A stretch of 64,000 nt of DNA from Chryseobacterium arthrosphaerae (GTDB taxonomy: Bacteria > Bacteroidota > Bacteroidia > Flavobacteriales > Weeksellaceae), in contig NZ_MAYG01000032.1 in the NCBI RefSeq assembly GCF_001684965.1, positions 1-64,000 on the forward strand, given 5' to 3'. The notes beneath the pieces were generated by a model. That model was given only the letters and a program-made list of their open reading frames with translations. It made no database searches and was not told where the DNA came from. Numbering within the stretch: position 1 is the first letter of the stretch; every line of letters starts with the position of its first letter. Positions 34,977-43,074 of the stretch are shown piece by piece. The position numbers and the translations under genes were made by a program.

Positions 34977-35856
34977 CGGAGATACCACCACAACGAAAGT
35001 CATCCGCGAGCTTTCTTCTATGGGAAAACAATTGATCCGGGTACATGAAGATGAAGTTTTTGAAATAAAAACAGAAAAAAAAAGAATTTATCTGATCAGT
35101 GACAGAAACAGGTTTTTCCTGGATGAAATTACCAGTACATGGTACAGAAGAGGAGGAATACGATTTAAAAGATTATCTTATAATAATGAATCGCTGCATA
35201 TTCATATGGATGAAACCCAGCATTGGCTGGAAGACTATGTAATTAAAACTCTGGAATCAAAAAAAAGCATCAATAAACAGAGTAACAGCCATGTTAATAA
35301 ACTATTGGTACTGAAAAAGGCCCAGGAAGCGGGATTAGATGTCCCTCATTTTTTTCTGGCAGAAAATACTGATGAAGTAAAGATTGGCCAAACCATTACC
35401 AAAGCCATTACAGAAAATGTAATATTGGATGCTATTGATCAATATTCTGATGCTATCCTGTACACTTCTGTGGTAGAAGAAAGAGAATACAAAGATTTTT
35501 TCATCACCTTTTTTCAGGAAAAAGTAGAAAAAGACTTTGAAATACGAAGTTTTTATCTGGAGGGTACACTATGGTCCACTGCTATTTTTTCCCAGAATGA
35601 TGAGCAGACCAAAACAGATTTCAGGAAATACAATCAAAAAAAACCCAACAGGAGAATCCCTTATCGATTACCTGAAAGTATTGAAGAAAAAACACGTCAG
35701 CTGATGCGTTCTTTAGATCTGAACTGTGGCTCAATAGACTTTATCAAAAGTGGTGATTATTTCTATTTTTTAGAAGTAAACCCCGTAGGACAGTTTTTGG
35801 GATTATCTACAATCTGTAATTATTCATTAGAAAAAGAAATTGCTCAGTACTTATGA
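34954..35856 (+). CDS. Grasp-with-spasm ATP-grasp peptide ligase 2
   Basis: A 300-residue microviridin-type ATP-grasp ligase, the same length as the one at 23505-24407 and similar throughout. Shared features are the N-terminal DEVFEIKTEKKRIYL, TWYRRGGIRFKRL, the HMDETQHWLEDYVIKTLES block, FFQEKVEKDFEIRSFYL, and GSIDFIKSGDYFYFLEVNP with the metal-binding Glu/Asn. It should activate acidic side chains of precursor 2 for ester or amide cross-linking. It overlaps the lipoprotein gene by 23 nt upstream and the small-protein gene by 4 nt downstream, forming a tightly coupled operon. Confidence 0.9.
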   Translation: MILIISNNGDTTTTKVIRELSSMGKQLIRVHEDEVFEIKTEKKRIYLISDRNRFFLDEITSTWYRRGGIRFKRLSYNNESLHIHMDETQHWLEDYVIKTLESKKSINKQSNSHVNKLLVLKKAQEAGLDVPHFFLAENTDEVKIGQTITKAITENVILDAIDQYSDAILYTSVVEEREYKDFFITFFQEKVEKDFEIRSFYLEGTLWSTAIFSQNDEQTKTDFRKYNQKKPNRRIPYRLPESIEEKTRQLMRSLDLNCGSIDFIKSGDYFYFLEVNPVGQFLGLSTICNYSLEKEIAQYL

Positions 35857-36038
35857 AGAACCTATTCCACAAAGAGAAAAATAAGCTACCGCTTACCATC
35901 AAATATGCAGAACATCTGAGAACCCAAAAGAACTCTGACAACAATACGGCTACCATCAGATATGTACCATGCAAAAAGTACCAAACCGACTATCTTCTCA
36001 AAGAAAGACCGATCAAATCATTTATAAGACTGTTATGA
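35853..36038 (+). CDS. Conserved 61-residue protein of the grasp-with-spasm cluster
   Basis: Counterpart of the 59-residue protein at 24424-24603, sharing EKNKLP near the N terminus, a central CKKY and a C-terminal block with KERP..KSFIRLL. It is coupled on both sides: its ATG overlaps the ligase stop by 4 nt and its stop overlaps the SPASM gene start by 4 nt. Retention of size, position and ends while the middle diverges argues that it is a real protein working with the SPASM protein or the ligase. No family is recognised. Confidence 0.75.
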   Translation: MKNLFHKEKNKLPLTIKYAEHLRTQKNSDNNTATIRYVPCKKYQTDYLLKERPIKSFIRLL

Positions 36039-37129
36039 AATATTTCAACATATTCAGTAATATTTTAATAGCGAAAGGAGCTACAAGGATCCTTATTTCC
36101 GATCTGCAGCGAAATTCTTCTGACCTGTATCCATTAGAGTTCTTTGATGTCATTGAAGAATTAAAAAACAATTCTATTGAAGATATTCTGAAAGACTATG
36201 ATAAAGAGTCCCAGCAAATTATTCATGAGTACATAAATCTGCTACTTGAAAAAGAATACGGTTTCATCACTGACGGAAATTGGGATAAGAATTTCCTCCC
36301 TCTTTCACTGAAATATCATGAGCCAAGCCAGGTTTCAAATATTTTCATTGAACTCGACAGTCTGTCAGTTCTTGATACAATAAAACATTCTATTGACAAC
36401 CTCGGAATACAACATTTAGTTATCTACTCCGCAAAGGAACTTCTTCTGAAAGAAATTCAGGAAATTGATTACAAGTTTCAGGATTCCACACTTACCGGTA
36501 TTGAGATATACTGCCCTTTTCATAGTACTATAACCTCAGAAGGTATAAATGAGCTTAATAATAATCTATCCAGAATATACCGTGTTGTATTTTATAATTG
36601 TACAAAGACTCCGGTTTCTCTCACAGATCCGTTAAATTTTGATGTTATTTTCAGCCCCGAAAGCATTCAGATATCAGCCTGTGGAAAAGTAGATCTGAAA
36701 TATTTCAACACCAATCTTTCAAAAATAACTGAAGCTCTTCATCATAACTCCTGCTTACACAAGAAAATCGGAATTGATATAGAGGGAAATATCAGGAACT
36801 GTCCTTTGATGCAGGAAAACTTTGGTAATATACATCAAATCAGTCTTGAAGAAGCTTTGGACAAACAAGGGTTAAAAAAATACTGGAATCTCACCAAAGA
36901 TCATATAGAAAGCTGTAAAGACTGTGAATTCCGATATGTATGTACAGACTGCAGAGCTTACACAGAAAGGACCAGCTATAACCAGGAAGAGCTTGATGTT
37001 TCAAAACCTTTAAAGTGCGGTTATGATCCTTATACGGGAATTTGGGAAGACTGGGCGAAAAATCCTTTAAAACAAAAGGCAATACAGCATTATAGACTGG
37101 AAAATATTTCTCATCAGATATCTTCTTAA
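36035..37129 (+). CDS. Grasp-with-spasm SPASM-domain peptide maturase 2
   Basis: A 364-residue paralogue of the protein at 24600-25679. The start ATG at 36035 gives the matching N terminus MKYFNIFSNILIAKG; the frame is open back to 35969. The C-terminal SPASM cysteines are conserved (SCLHKKIGIDIEGNIRNCPLM, CKDCEFRYVCTDCRAY, LKCGYDPYTG). Again there is no CxxxCxxC in the N-terminal part. The C-terminal 100 residues are much more alike between the two copies than the middle, which points to the SPASM region as the conserved working part. The gene ends the cluster 2 operon. Confidence 0.88.
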   Translation: MKYFNIFSNILIAKGATRILISDLQRNSSDLYPLEFFDVIEELKNNSIEDILKDYDKESQQIIHEYINLLLEKEYGFITDGNWDKNFLPLSLKYHEPSQVSNIFIELDSLSVLDTIKHSIDNLGIQHLVIYSAKELLLKEIQEIDYKFQDSTLTGIEIYCPFHSTITSEGINELNNNLSRIYRVVFYNCTKTPVSLTDPLNFDVIFSPESIQISACGKVDLKYFNTNLSKITEALHHNSCLHKKIGIDIEGNIRNCPLMQENFGNIHQISLEEALDKQGLKKYWNLTKDHIESCKDCEFRYVCTDCRAYTERTSYNQEELDVSKPLKCGYDPYTGIWEDWAKNPLKQKAIQHYRLENISHQISS

Positions 37130-37314
37130 ACGGAAAAATATCCGTGTGCAAAAATTAGAGTGGAACTGCCTGTAAAAGATGTTACTTTTAGAGCTTTATC
37201 AAAAAAACAGGACCGGCTTTGTACAATATCTTCAAATCAACAATGAAAAATAAAATATTGAAACTCAAAACAAATCTACCAACAACCACCTATATCTCAC
37301 TAATAAAAGAAAAA

Positions 37315-37349
37315 TATTTTTGTATATTTAAAACATCTGTGTATTTTAG
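37315..37349 (+). promoter_or_regulatory. Promoter region of the VKOR-thioredoxin gene
   Basis: TATTTTTG (37315-37322) matches the -7 consensus. Alternatively its TTTTTG acts as the -33 box, with TATTTTAG (37342-37349) 19 nt downstream as -7. The 16-nt sequence AATATTTTTGTATATT here (37313-37328) is repeated exactly upstream of the AraC-type regulator at 31778-31793. The rest of the 234-nt gap from 37130 is AT-rich and featureless apart from a weak CGGA / TCCG hairpin near 37134. Confidence 0.4.
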
Positions 37350-37363
37350 ATAAAAATATTAAT

Positions 37364-38875
37364 ATGATTTTTGACAAACTAATTAACTATCTCAAACTAG
37401 ATAAACAGGAGTTTATTTTCCAGTTTAACTCCCACCCTAATTATCCTTCTGCATTGGCATTTAGCGATACATTAAACTTTATGGGGGTGAAAAATGATGC
37501 TTATGAACTTGACAAAGAATATTGGGACGAACTTCCGGAAGAATTTATAGCGATTGTTGAAAACTCATTCTCTCTCGTAAAAAAATCGGGAAGCAGTTAT
37601 GCCGTTTATTCAGAGAAAGCAAAGACATTTGAAAAAGAAGAACTTTATAAAAAATCTACAGACTTCGTACTCTTATTTGAAAAGACAGAGAAAGCAGAGA
37701 ATAAATCCGTCTTCAATTTCAAGCCGGTACTGTATGGCATCTTTGCAGTTATCATTGCCTATTCTTTTATAAGTCAAACCATATTTGAAGCTATTTTTAA
37801 TATCCTTTCGCTGGCAGGAGTTTATATTTCCCTTGAAATTTTCAATCAGAAATTCGGAAATACTTCTACGGTGATCGGAAGTATATGCGGTGGCGGAGCG
37901 GCAGCTGCGCAGACTGTCAATTCCTGTGATAAGATTATCAAACAGGATAAAACCAGTATTCTGGGATTAAAATTTTCAGATTTCTCACTGATTTACTTTA
38001 CAGGACTTGCCGTGCTGGGACTGTTTTTACCGGCAACAGCATATATCGTTAAAGGCTTTACCTTAGTTTCCGTGATTGCAATAGGATACTCGGTTTACGT
38101 TCAGGCTTTTGTAGAAAAAACATTTTGCAGGGTTTGTCTTTTGATTATCTCGATTCTTGCTGCTCAGCTGATCATTAGTTTAGTATTTTTCCAGAATCTG
38201 ACTTTTGGAATCGGAGCACTTCTGCTGACGGTTATCCTTTGGGGACTTATTTTCTCTGCCGTAAAATATTTCAACACGTTACTTGAAGAGAAAGAAACTC
38301 TGCAGAAAGCCAACGCAAAGAACCTTAGATTTAAAAGAAATTACGAACTTTTTAAAAGCCAGCTTCAGCAGAATGACAAAATAGTATTCCAGGATACCGA
38401 AACATTTTCTGTAGGCCGGAAGGATTCAAAACTCCGCATTTCTATTGTTTCAAATCCATACTGTGGATTCTGTAAAGATGCCCATAAACTGGCGGAAGGA
38501 CTGTTGGAAAAGTATCCTGATGATATTTCCCTGCAGATGCGGTTCAATTATTTCTCAGACAGAACCCATGACAAATATACACAGCTAATTTCCGATCTTA
38601 CCCATATCTACCATAATAAACCTGAAAAAGACTTCCTTCATGCTGTAGAAACATGGTTTGAAACCAAGGATGAAAGTAAGATCAATGCCCTGTCCGGAGG
38701 AGTACCTACATCAGAAAATCTGAATCCTCTGGTAGAAATGTCAGTAGAAAACAGTAACGCCGGATTAAGCTTTACCCCCATCTTTATCATCAACGGATAT
38801 CAGTTTCCGGATAAGTATGATCGTGAAGATCTTCCGTTCTTCATTGATGAATTAATTGATGATGAGGAGATATAA
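37364..38875 (+). CDS. Vitamin K epoxide reductase / thioredoxin-like fusion protein
   Basis: A 503-residue inner-membrane protein in three parts. Residues 1-105 resemble a C39-peptidase-like fold (FNSHPNYPSALAFSDTL) without the catalytic cysteine. Residues about 120-300 form a VKOR membrane domain with Cys188 (SCDK) and the redox pair CRVC (255-258). The C-terminal part is a DsbA/thioredoxin-like domain with CGFC (367-370). Fusions of this kind oxidise disulfides outside the inner membrane, the VKOR part reoxidising the thioredoxin part with quinone. It precedes two cysteine-rich peptides and their exporter, so it probably forms the disulfides of those products. The degenerate C39-like domain could hold the leader peptide. 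Confidence 0.88.
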   Translation: MIFDKLINYLKLDKQEFIFQFNSHPNYPSALAFSDTLNFMGVKNDAYELDKEYWDELPEEFIAIVENSFSLVKKSGSSYAVYSEKAKTFEKEELYKKSTDFVLLFEKTEKAENKSVFNFKPVLYGIFAVIIAYSFISQTIFEAIFNILSLAGVYISLEIFNQKFGNTSTVIGSICGGGAAAAQTVNSCDKIIKQDKTSILGLKFSDFSLIYFTGLAVLGLFLPATAYIVKGFTLVSVIAIGYSVYVQAFVEKTFCRVCLLIISILAAQLIISLVFFQNLTFGIGALLLTVILWGLIFSAVKYFNTLLEEKETLQKANAKNLRFKRNYELFKSQLQQNDKIVFQDTETFSVGRKDSKLRISIVSNPYCGFCKDAHKLAEGLLEKYPDDISLQMRFNYFSDRTHDKYTQLISDLTHIYHNKPEKDFLHAVETWFETKDESKINALSGGVPTSENLNPLVEMSVENSNAGLSFTPIFIINGYQFPDKYDREDLPFFIDELIDDEEI

Positions 38876-38969
38876 CAAATAAATCCGTCCGTTTAAAAAT
38901 TTCACTATCTTAGGAAAAACAAATCGATATACGAAAAGAACTGAAATTCAACAAACAAAAACTATTATT

Positions 38970-39134
38970 ATGAAAAATCTAAAAAAACTTACGAGAGCTA
39001 ATTTAAGCGTGTTAAAAGGAGGAATTACTGAAGAATGTGCAAGAATTCAGAGTGAAGCAAGCTATTGCGAATCTAAAATCAATCCGCCTAAAGAAGGGGC
39101 AATAAACGCCTGCAACAAATGGTGCTATTACTAG
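38970..39134 (+). CDS. Double-glycine leader cysteine-rich peptide 1
   Basis: A 54-residue peptide not found by simple length filters. The leader is MKNLKKLTRANLSVLKGG, and the same start (MKNLKKLTR) recurs in the peptide at 41483-41677. After Gly18 the 36-residue core holds four cysteines (23, 33, 48, 52) and many charged residues, ending WCYY. The even number of cysteines suits two disulfides. It lies between the VKOR-thioredoxin fusion and the C39 exporter, which should cut after the double glycine during export. It could be a bacteriocin or a signal; the sequence does not say which. Confidence 0.8.
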   Translation: MKNLKKLTRANLSVLKGGITEECARIQSEASYCESKINPPKEGAINACNKWCYY

Positions 39135-39172
39135 GCAGCCATTTCACTGAGTTAGAATATTGAATACAATTA

Positions 39173-39203
39173 AAAATGTCGTCACCTATTGACGGCATTT
39201 TAT
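39173..39203 (+). terminator. Hairpin/attenuator after cysteine-rich peptide 1
   Basis: A 12-bp stem AAAATGTCGTCA / TGACGGCATTTT (39173-39184 with 39190-39201, one G-T pair) lies between the peptide and the exporter gene. The T-run is short, so partial read-through is likely. Confidence 0.65.
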
Positions 39204-39217
39204 AATGAACATTAGTT

Positions 39218-41410
39218 TTGAAAAAATTTCCTTTTTATAAGCAACCGGACACTAAAGACTGCGGGCCTACCTGCCTGAGGATCGTAAGCAAGCATTATGG
39301 CAAAAGTATATCGCTCCAGCAGATCCGTAACCTCTCTGAAACGACACGTGAGGGCAGCAGTCTCCTTGGTTTGAGTGATGCTGCAGAAAATCTGGGATTC
39401 CGTTCAATGGGAGTCCAGATAGATTTCAATACCCTCGCAGAAGAGGTCCCTTTCCCTTGTATTGCACATTGGAACAAAAATCATTTTGTTGTCGTTTATA
39501 AAATTGATAAAAATAATAAGGTCTATATATCAGATCCCAGCTATGGGCTGATCACCTATACCCGTGACGAATTCATCAAATTCTGGATTGGTGAAAATGC
39601 CAATGAAAATACGGAAGAAGGTATTGTTCTGATCCTGGAAACAACCCCGTCATTCTTTCAGACAGAGTTTGACAGTGAAGAAAGCAAAGCCAGCTTCACG
39701 TTTCTTTCCAAATACCTCTTCAAATATAAGACACTTGTCATACAGCTAGCCGTAGGATTACTGGCAGGGAGTTTACTTTCCCTGATCTTTCCGTTTCTTA
39801 CCCAAAGTATTGTAGACGTCGGGATACAGAATCAGGATATTAATTTTATTTATCTGGTATTGCTTGCCCAGGTCATGCTGTTCCTTGGAAGAATGGGGAT
39901 AGAAACCATCAGAAGCTGGATCCTCCTTCACCTGTCTGCAAGAATCAATATTTCGATTATCTCCGACTTCTTTATCAAGCTGATGAAGCTTCCTATAAGC
40001 TTCTTTGATACAAGGATGACCGGTGATATCATGCAGAGGATCAATGACCACCACAGAATCGAACAGCTTTTGACAAGCTCTTCACTGAATACTTTATTCT
40101 CGCTTGTCAATCTTATTATTTTCAGTATTGTCCTTTTATTTTATGATTACAGGCTTTTCATTGTATATCTTGTAGGTGCCGTATCTTACATCGGATGGAT
40201 CACATTCTTCCTGAAAAAAAGAAAAGAACTTGATTACAAAAGATTCTCCCAGGTTTCTCAGGAACAGAGTAAAGTGATAGAGCTGATCAACGGAATGCAG
40301 GAAATTAAAATGCATAATGCTGAAAAACAGAAACGCTGGGACTGGGAATTTTTACAGGTAAAACTGTTTAAGATCAGAATAAAATCGCTTTCATTAGAGC
40401 AATGGCAGTCTGTAGGAGGAAACTTCATCAACCAGATGAAGGACATCATTGTAAGCTTCCTTTCTGCCAAGCTTGTTTTAAGCGGTAATCTTACCCTGGG
40501 AATGATGCTTTCCGTACAGTATATTATCGGACAGCTGAACAGCCCTCTTCTACAGCTCATCGACTTTATCAAACAAACCCAGGATGCCAAAATTTCCCTT
40601 GAAAGATTAGGTGAGATTCATGATAAAGACGACGAAGAAGATAAGAACGAACATTATGCAATGGATGTTCCGCAAAAAGACATCGAGATCACTGATATGT
40701 CTTTCAGGTACATCGGGTCTGATGTTCCTGTTTTTGAAAATCTGAACCTTACCATTCCTTACCGCCAGACTACAGCTATTGTAGGAGCCAGCGGAAGTGG
40801 GAAGACAACTCTTCTGAAACTCCTGATGAAATTTTATGATCCGGATCAGGGAGAAATCAAAATCGGAAATACCAATCTTAAAAACGTTTCCCCAAGATTC
40901 TGGAGAGATCATTGCGGCGTGGTAATGCAGGAAGGATATGTATTTAATGATACAATAGCCAATAATATTGCTGTAGGCGAAGATCATATTGACAAGCAGA
41001 AACTAAGAAGGGCGGTAGAAATTGCCAATATCAAAGAATTTATTGAGAGTCTTCCGTTAAGCTATAATACAAAGATCGGAAATGAAGGGGTAGGGGTAAG
41101 CGGCGGACAAAAACAAAGACTCTTCATTGCAAGAGCCGTATACAAATCTCCGGAGTACATCCTGTTCGATGAAGCAACGTCAGCATTGGATGCCAATAAT
41201 GAGAAAGTCATTATGGAAAACCTTGAGCAGTTCTTTAAAGGCAAAACAGCAGTAGTCATTGCCCACAGACTTTCCACAGTAAGACATGCTGATAAAATCA
41301 TTGTGCTGGATAAAGGAAAGGTAGTGGAAGAAGGCAGCCATGCAGAACTGGTAGATCTACGGGGAGAATATTACAGGCTGGTAAGAAATCAGCTTGAGTT
41401 AGGAAGCTAA
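39218..41410 (+). CDS. C39-peptidase ABC exporter for double-glycine peptides
   Basis: A 730-residue bacteriocin-type exporter with three domains. The N-terminal C39 peptidase (1-130) has catalytic Cys15 in TKDCGPTCLR, His in HWNKNHFVVVY and Asp in ISDPSYG. A six-helix ABC transmembrane domain spans about 155-450. The ATPase has Walker A GASGSGKTT, signature VSGGQKQR and Walker B ILFDEATSALD. It should cleave leaders after double glycine while exporting the peptide. The start is TTG at 39218; no ATG fits ahead of the catalytic Cys. It pairs with the HlyD protein at 41722. It is the only complete peptide exporter in the island, so it may also serve the lanthipeptide-like and grasp-with-spasm precursors. 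Confidence 0.95.
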   Translation: MKKFPFYKQPDTKDCGPTCLRIVSKHYGKSISLQQIRNLSETTREGSSLLGLSDAAENLGFRSMGVQIDFNTLAEEVPFPCIAHWNKNHFVVVYKIDKNNKVYISDPSYGLITYTRDEFIKFWIGENANENTEEGIVLILETTPSFFQTEFDSEESKASFTFLSKYLFKYKTLVIQLAVGLLAGSLLSLIFPFLTQSIVDVGIQNQDINFIYLVLLAQVMLFLGRMGIETIRSWILLHLSARINISIISDFFIKLMKLPISFFDTRMTGDIMQRINDHHRIEQLLTSSSLNTLFSLVNLIIFSIVLLFYDYRLFIVYLVGAVSYIGWITFFLKKRKELDYKRFSQVSQEQSKVIELINGMQEIKMHNAEKQKRWDWEFLQVKLFKIRIKSLSLEQWQSVGGNFINQMKDIIVSFLSAKLVLSGNLTLGMMLSVQYIIGQLNSPLLQLIDFIKQTQDAKISLERLGEIHDKDDEEDKNEHYAMDVPQKDIEITDMSFRYIGSDVPVFENLNLTIPYRQTTAIVGASGSGKTTLLKLLMKFYDPDQGEIKIGNTNLKNVSPRFWRDHCGVVMQEGYVFNDTIANNIAVGEDHIDKQKLRRAVEIANIKEFIESLPLSYNTKIGNEGVGVSGGQKQRLFIARAVYKSPEYILFDEATSALDANNEKVIMENLEQFFKGKTAVVIAHRLSTVRHADKIIVLDKGKVVEEGSHAELVDLRGEYYRLVRNQLELGS

Positions 41411-41482
41411 TCAACACCAAAAACACCAGATAGCGGATTCCGAAAAGCTTATAGAGTAGGAAATAAAAAACATCTGTTAATT

Positions 41483-41677
41483 ATGAAAAATCTAAAAAAA
41501 CTTACCCGAAAAGATTTAGCATTTGTCAGCGGAGGTGTAATATATCCGGATCAGGGCTGCTGTGGATCATGGTGCCTTGGCAGCTGGATGTCCTGCCATA
41601 TGGAGCATATTGCATGCCCGCCTGATGCAGATACTTCACCGCCGTCATGGTATGACGGGACCTGCCCAAGTATTTAA
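41483..41677 (+). CDS. Double-glycine leader cysteine-rich peptide 2
   Basis: A 64-residue peptide with leader MKNLKKLTRKDLAFVSGG, nearly the same as that of the peptide at 38970-39134. The 46-residue core has six cysteines (26, 27, 31, 38, 45, 61), several Trp and Pro, and ends CPSI. Its core does not resemble that of peptide 1, as expected for different products sharing one exporter. It lies between the exporter and the HlyD gene. A GC-rich hairpin follows the stop. Confidence 0.85.
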   Translation: MKNLKKLTRKDLAFVSGGVIYPDQGCCGSWCLGSWMSCHMEHIACPPDADTSPPSWYDGTCPSI

Positions 41678-41683
41678 ATTATA

Positions 41684-41709
41684 TTCCCCTGAAACATCGG
41701 GGGAAATTT
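41684..41709 (+). terminator. Hairpin/attenuator after cysteine-rich peptide 2
   Basis: TTCCCC / GGGGAA (41684-41689 with 41700-41705), a 10-nt loop, then ATTTT. It sits just before the HlyD start at 41722, again between a precursor and downstream genes. Confidence 0.6.
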
Positions 41710-41721
41710 TACCTCAGAAAA

Positions 41722-43020
41722 ATGAAAGAAGACGTTTTAGACAATATTGAACTCCGCTCAGAAAGCGTACAGGATATTCTTACCCAGCCACCCCATTGGA
41801 TGATCCGCTGGGGAAATACCGTTATATTTATTATCCTGCTCCTTATCCTTGTGATGAGCTACATTATAAAATACCCGGAATTCGTACCCGCTCCTATTAT
41901 TGTAACCTCTCAGAATCCACCGGAGAAAATAGAAGCGAGGATCAGTTCCAAAATAGAGAAAATATTCATCAAAGACCATCAGCCGGTTAAGAAAAATGAA
42001 GTATTGATGGTGATGCAGTCTGCAGCCAATTACAAAGATATTTTAGAGCTGAAGAAAATAGTAGATTCCACCGCTCCCAATCAGCTGTACTCCTTCCCTA
42101 TTTACAGAACGGCAGGATTTAAGCTTGGGGAACTGCAGGGGGAATATAACAACTTTGCTAAGGCTTTTCAGGATGAAGAGCTGTTTACCAGACTACAGCC
42201 TTATGCTCCGGAAAACCTGGCAACCAATCAGAGCCTTTCGGAATATAAAGTCAGAATGACCACTTTAAAGCAGCAAAAAAATCTTGAATCTTTAAAATAC
42301 GATCTGACAAAGAAAAATTTCAACAGATCCCAGGAACTTTTCAACCAGGGAGTTATCTCTGCCATGGAACTTGAAAATGAAAAGATCAAATATCTTCAGG
42401 CTCAACAAAACCTTGAAAATATCAATATCTCCATTTCCCAGGCTGAGGAAGGAATTTCAAACCTGAATAAAACCAGAAGCGGAACTGCCATTAATACGGA
42501 AAAAGACAAAATTACTTACTCATCACAGACCTTACAGCTGTTTGAACAGCTGCGAAAATCTTTAAAACAGTGGGAACAGAATTATCTTGTCATATCTTCT
42601 ACAGATGGCGTTGCCAGCTTCCAGCAGTTTTTTGGCGAAAATCAGTTTGTAAAAAGCGGTGAGCCTATCTTATCTATCCTTCCTGAAAATAAGGAGAAAT
42701 TAGTCGGCAGAATGTCTGTACCTACCACCAACTCCGGAAAGATAATTCCGGGAGAAAAGGTTCTGATCAAACTTGATAATTACCGTTTCCAGGAATATGG
42801 AATCATAGAAGGAAAAGTTCAGAACATATCCCTGATCCCTGACGAAAAAGGAAATTACTATGTAGATGTTGTATTGCCTAAAGGACTAAAAACAAGCTAC
42901 AATAAGACACTTACCTTTGATAAGGAACTTAGAGGAAGTGCAGAAATTGTAACTGAAGATCTGAGACTTATTGAAAGATTTTTCTATCAGATCAGAAAAT
43001 TACTCGGCTACCAAAGCTAA
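41722..43020 (+). CDS. HlyD family secretion adaptor
   Basis: A 432-residue membrane-fusion protein. A short cytoplasmic N terminus (about 28 residues) is followed by one membrane segment (NTVIFIILLLILVMSYII), a split lipoyl-like domain (ARISSKIEKIFIKDHQPVKKNEVLMVM and VASFQQFFGENQFVKSGEPILSIL), a coiled-coil hairpin (about 170-260) and a beta-barrel domain. It links the C39 ABC exporter to the outer membrane, perhaps through a TolC-like channel encoded elsewhere. It is last in the export operon and followed by a bidirectional terminator. Confidence 0.92.
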   Translation: MKEDVLDNIELRSESVQDILTQPPHWMIRWGNTVIFIILLLILVMSYIIKYPEFVPAPIIVTSQNPPEKIEARISSKIEKIFIKDHQPVKKNEVLMVMQSAANYKDILELKKIVDSTAPNQLYSFPIYRTAGFKLGELQGEYNNFAKAFQDEELFTRLQPYAPENLATNQSLSEYKVRMTTLKQQKNLESLKYDLTKKNFNRSQELFNQGVISAMELENEKIKYLQAQQNLENINISISQAEEGISNLNKTRSGTAINTEKDKITYSSQTLQLFEQLRKSLKQWEQNYLVISSTDGVASFQQFFGENQFVKSGEPILSILPENKEKLVGRMSVPTTNSGKIIPGEKVLIKLDNYRFQEYGIIEGKVQNISLIPDEKGNYYVDVVLPKGLKTSYNKTLTFDKELRGSAEIVTEDLRLIERFFYQIRKLLGYQS

Positions 43021-43036
43021 ACCACAACACCATAAA

Positions 43037-43070
43037 AAAAGTAAACCCGCAATCTTGCGGGTTTACTTTT
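43037..43070. terminator. Bidirectional terminator at the end of the island
   Basis: A perfect 14-bp stem AAAAGTAAACCCGC / GCGGGTTTACTTTT (43037-43050 with 43057-43070) with T-runs in both directions. It separates the rightward HlyD gene from the leftward gene at 43075. Confidence 0.92.
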
Positions 43071-43074
43071 TATG

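Noticed and set aside
17785..43020. Search for mobile-element traces around the natural-product island
   Set aside because: No transposase, integrase, flanking direct repeat or tRNA attachment site was seen. The tRNA at 46584-46657 is intact, and no repeat of its 3' end was noticed.
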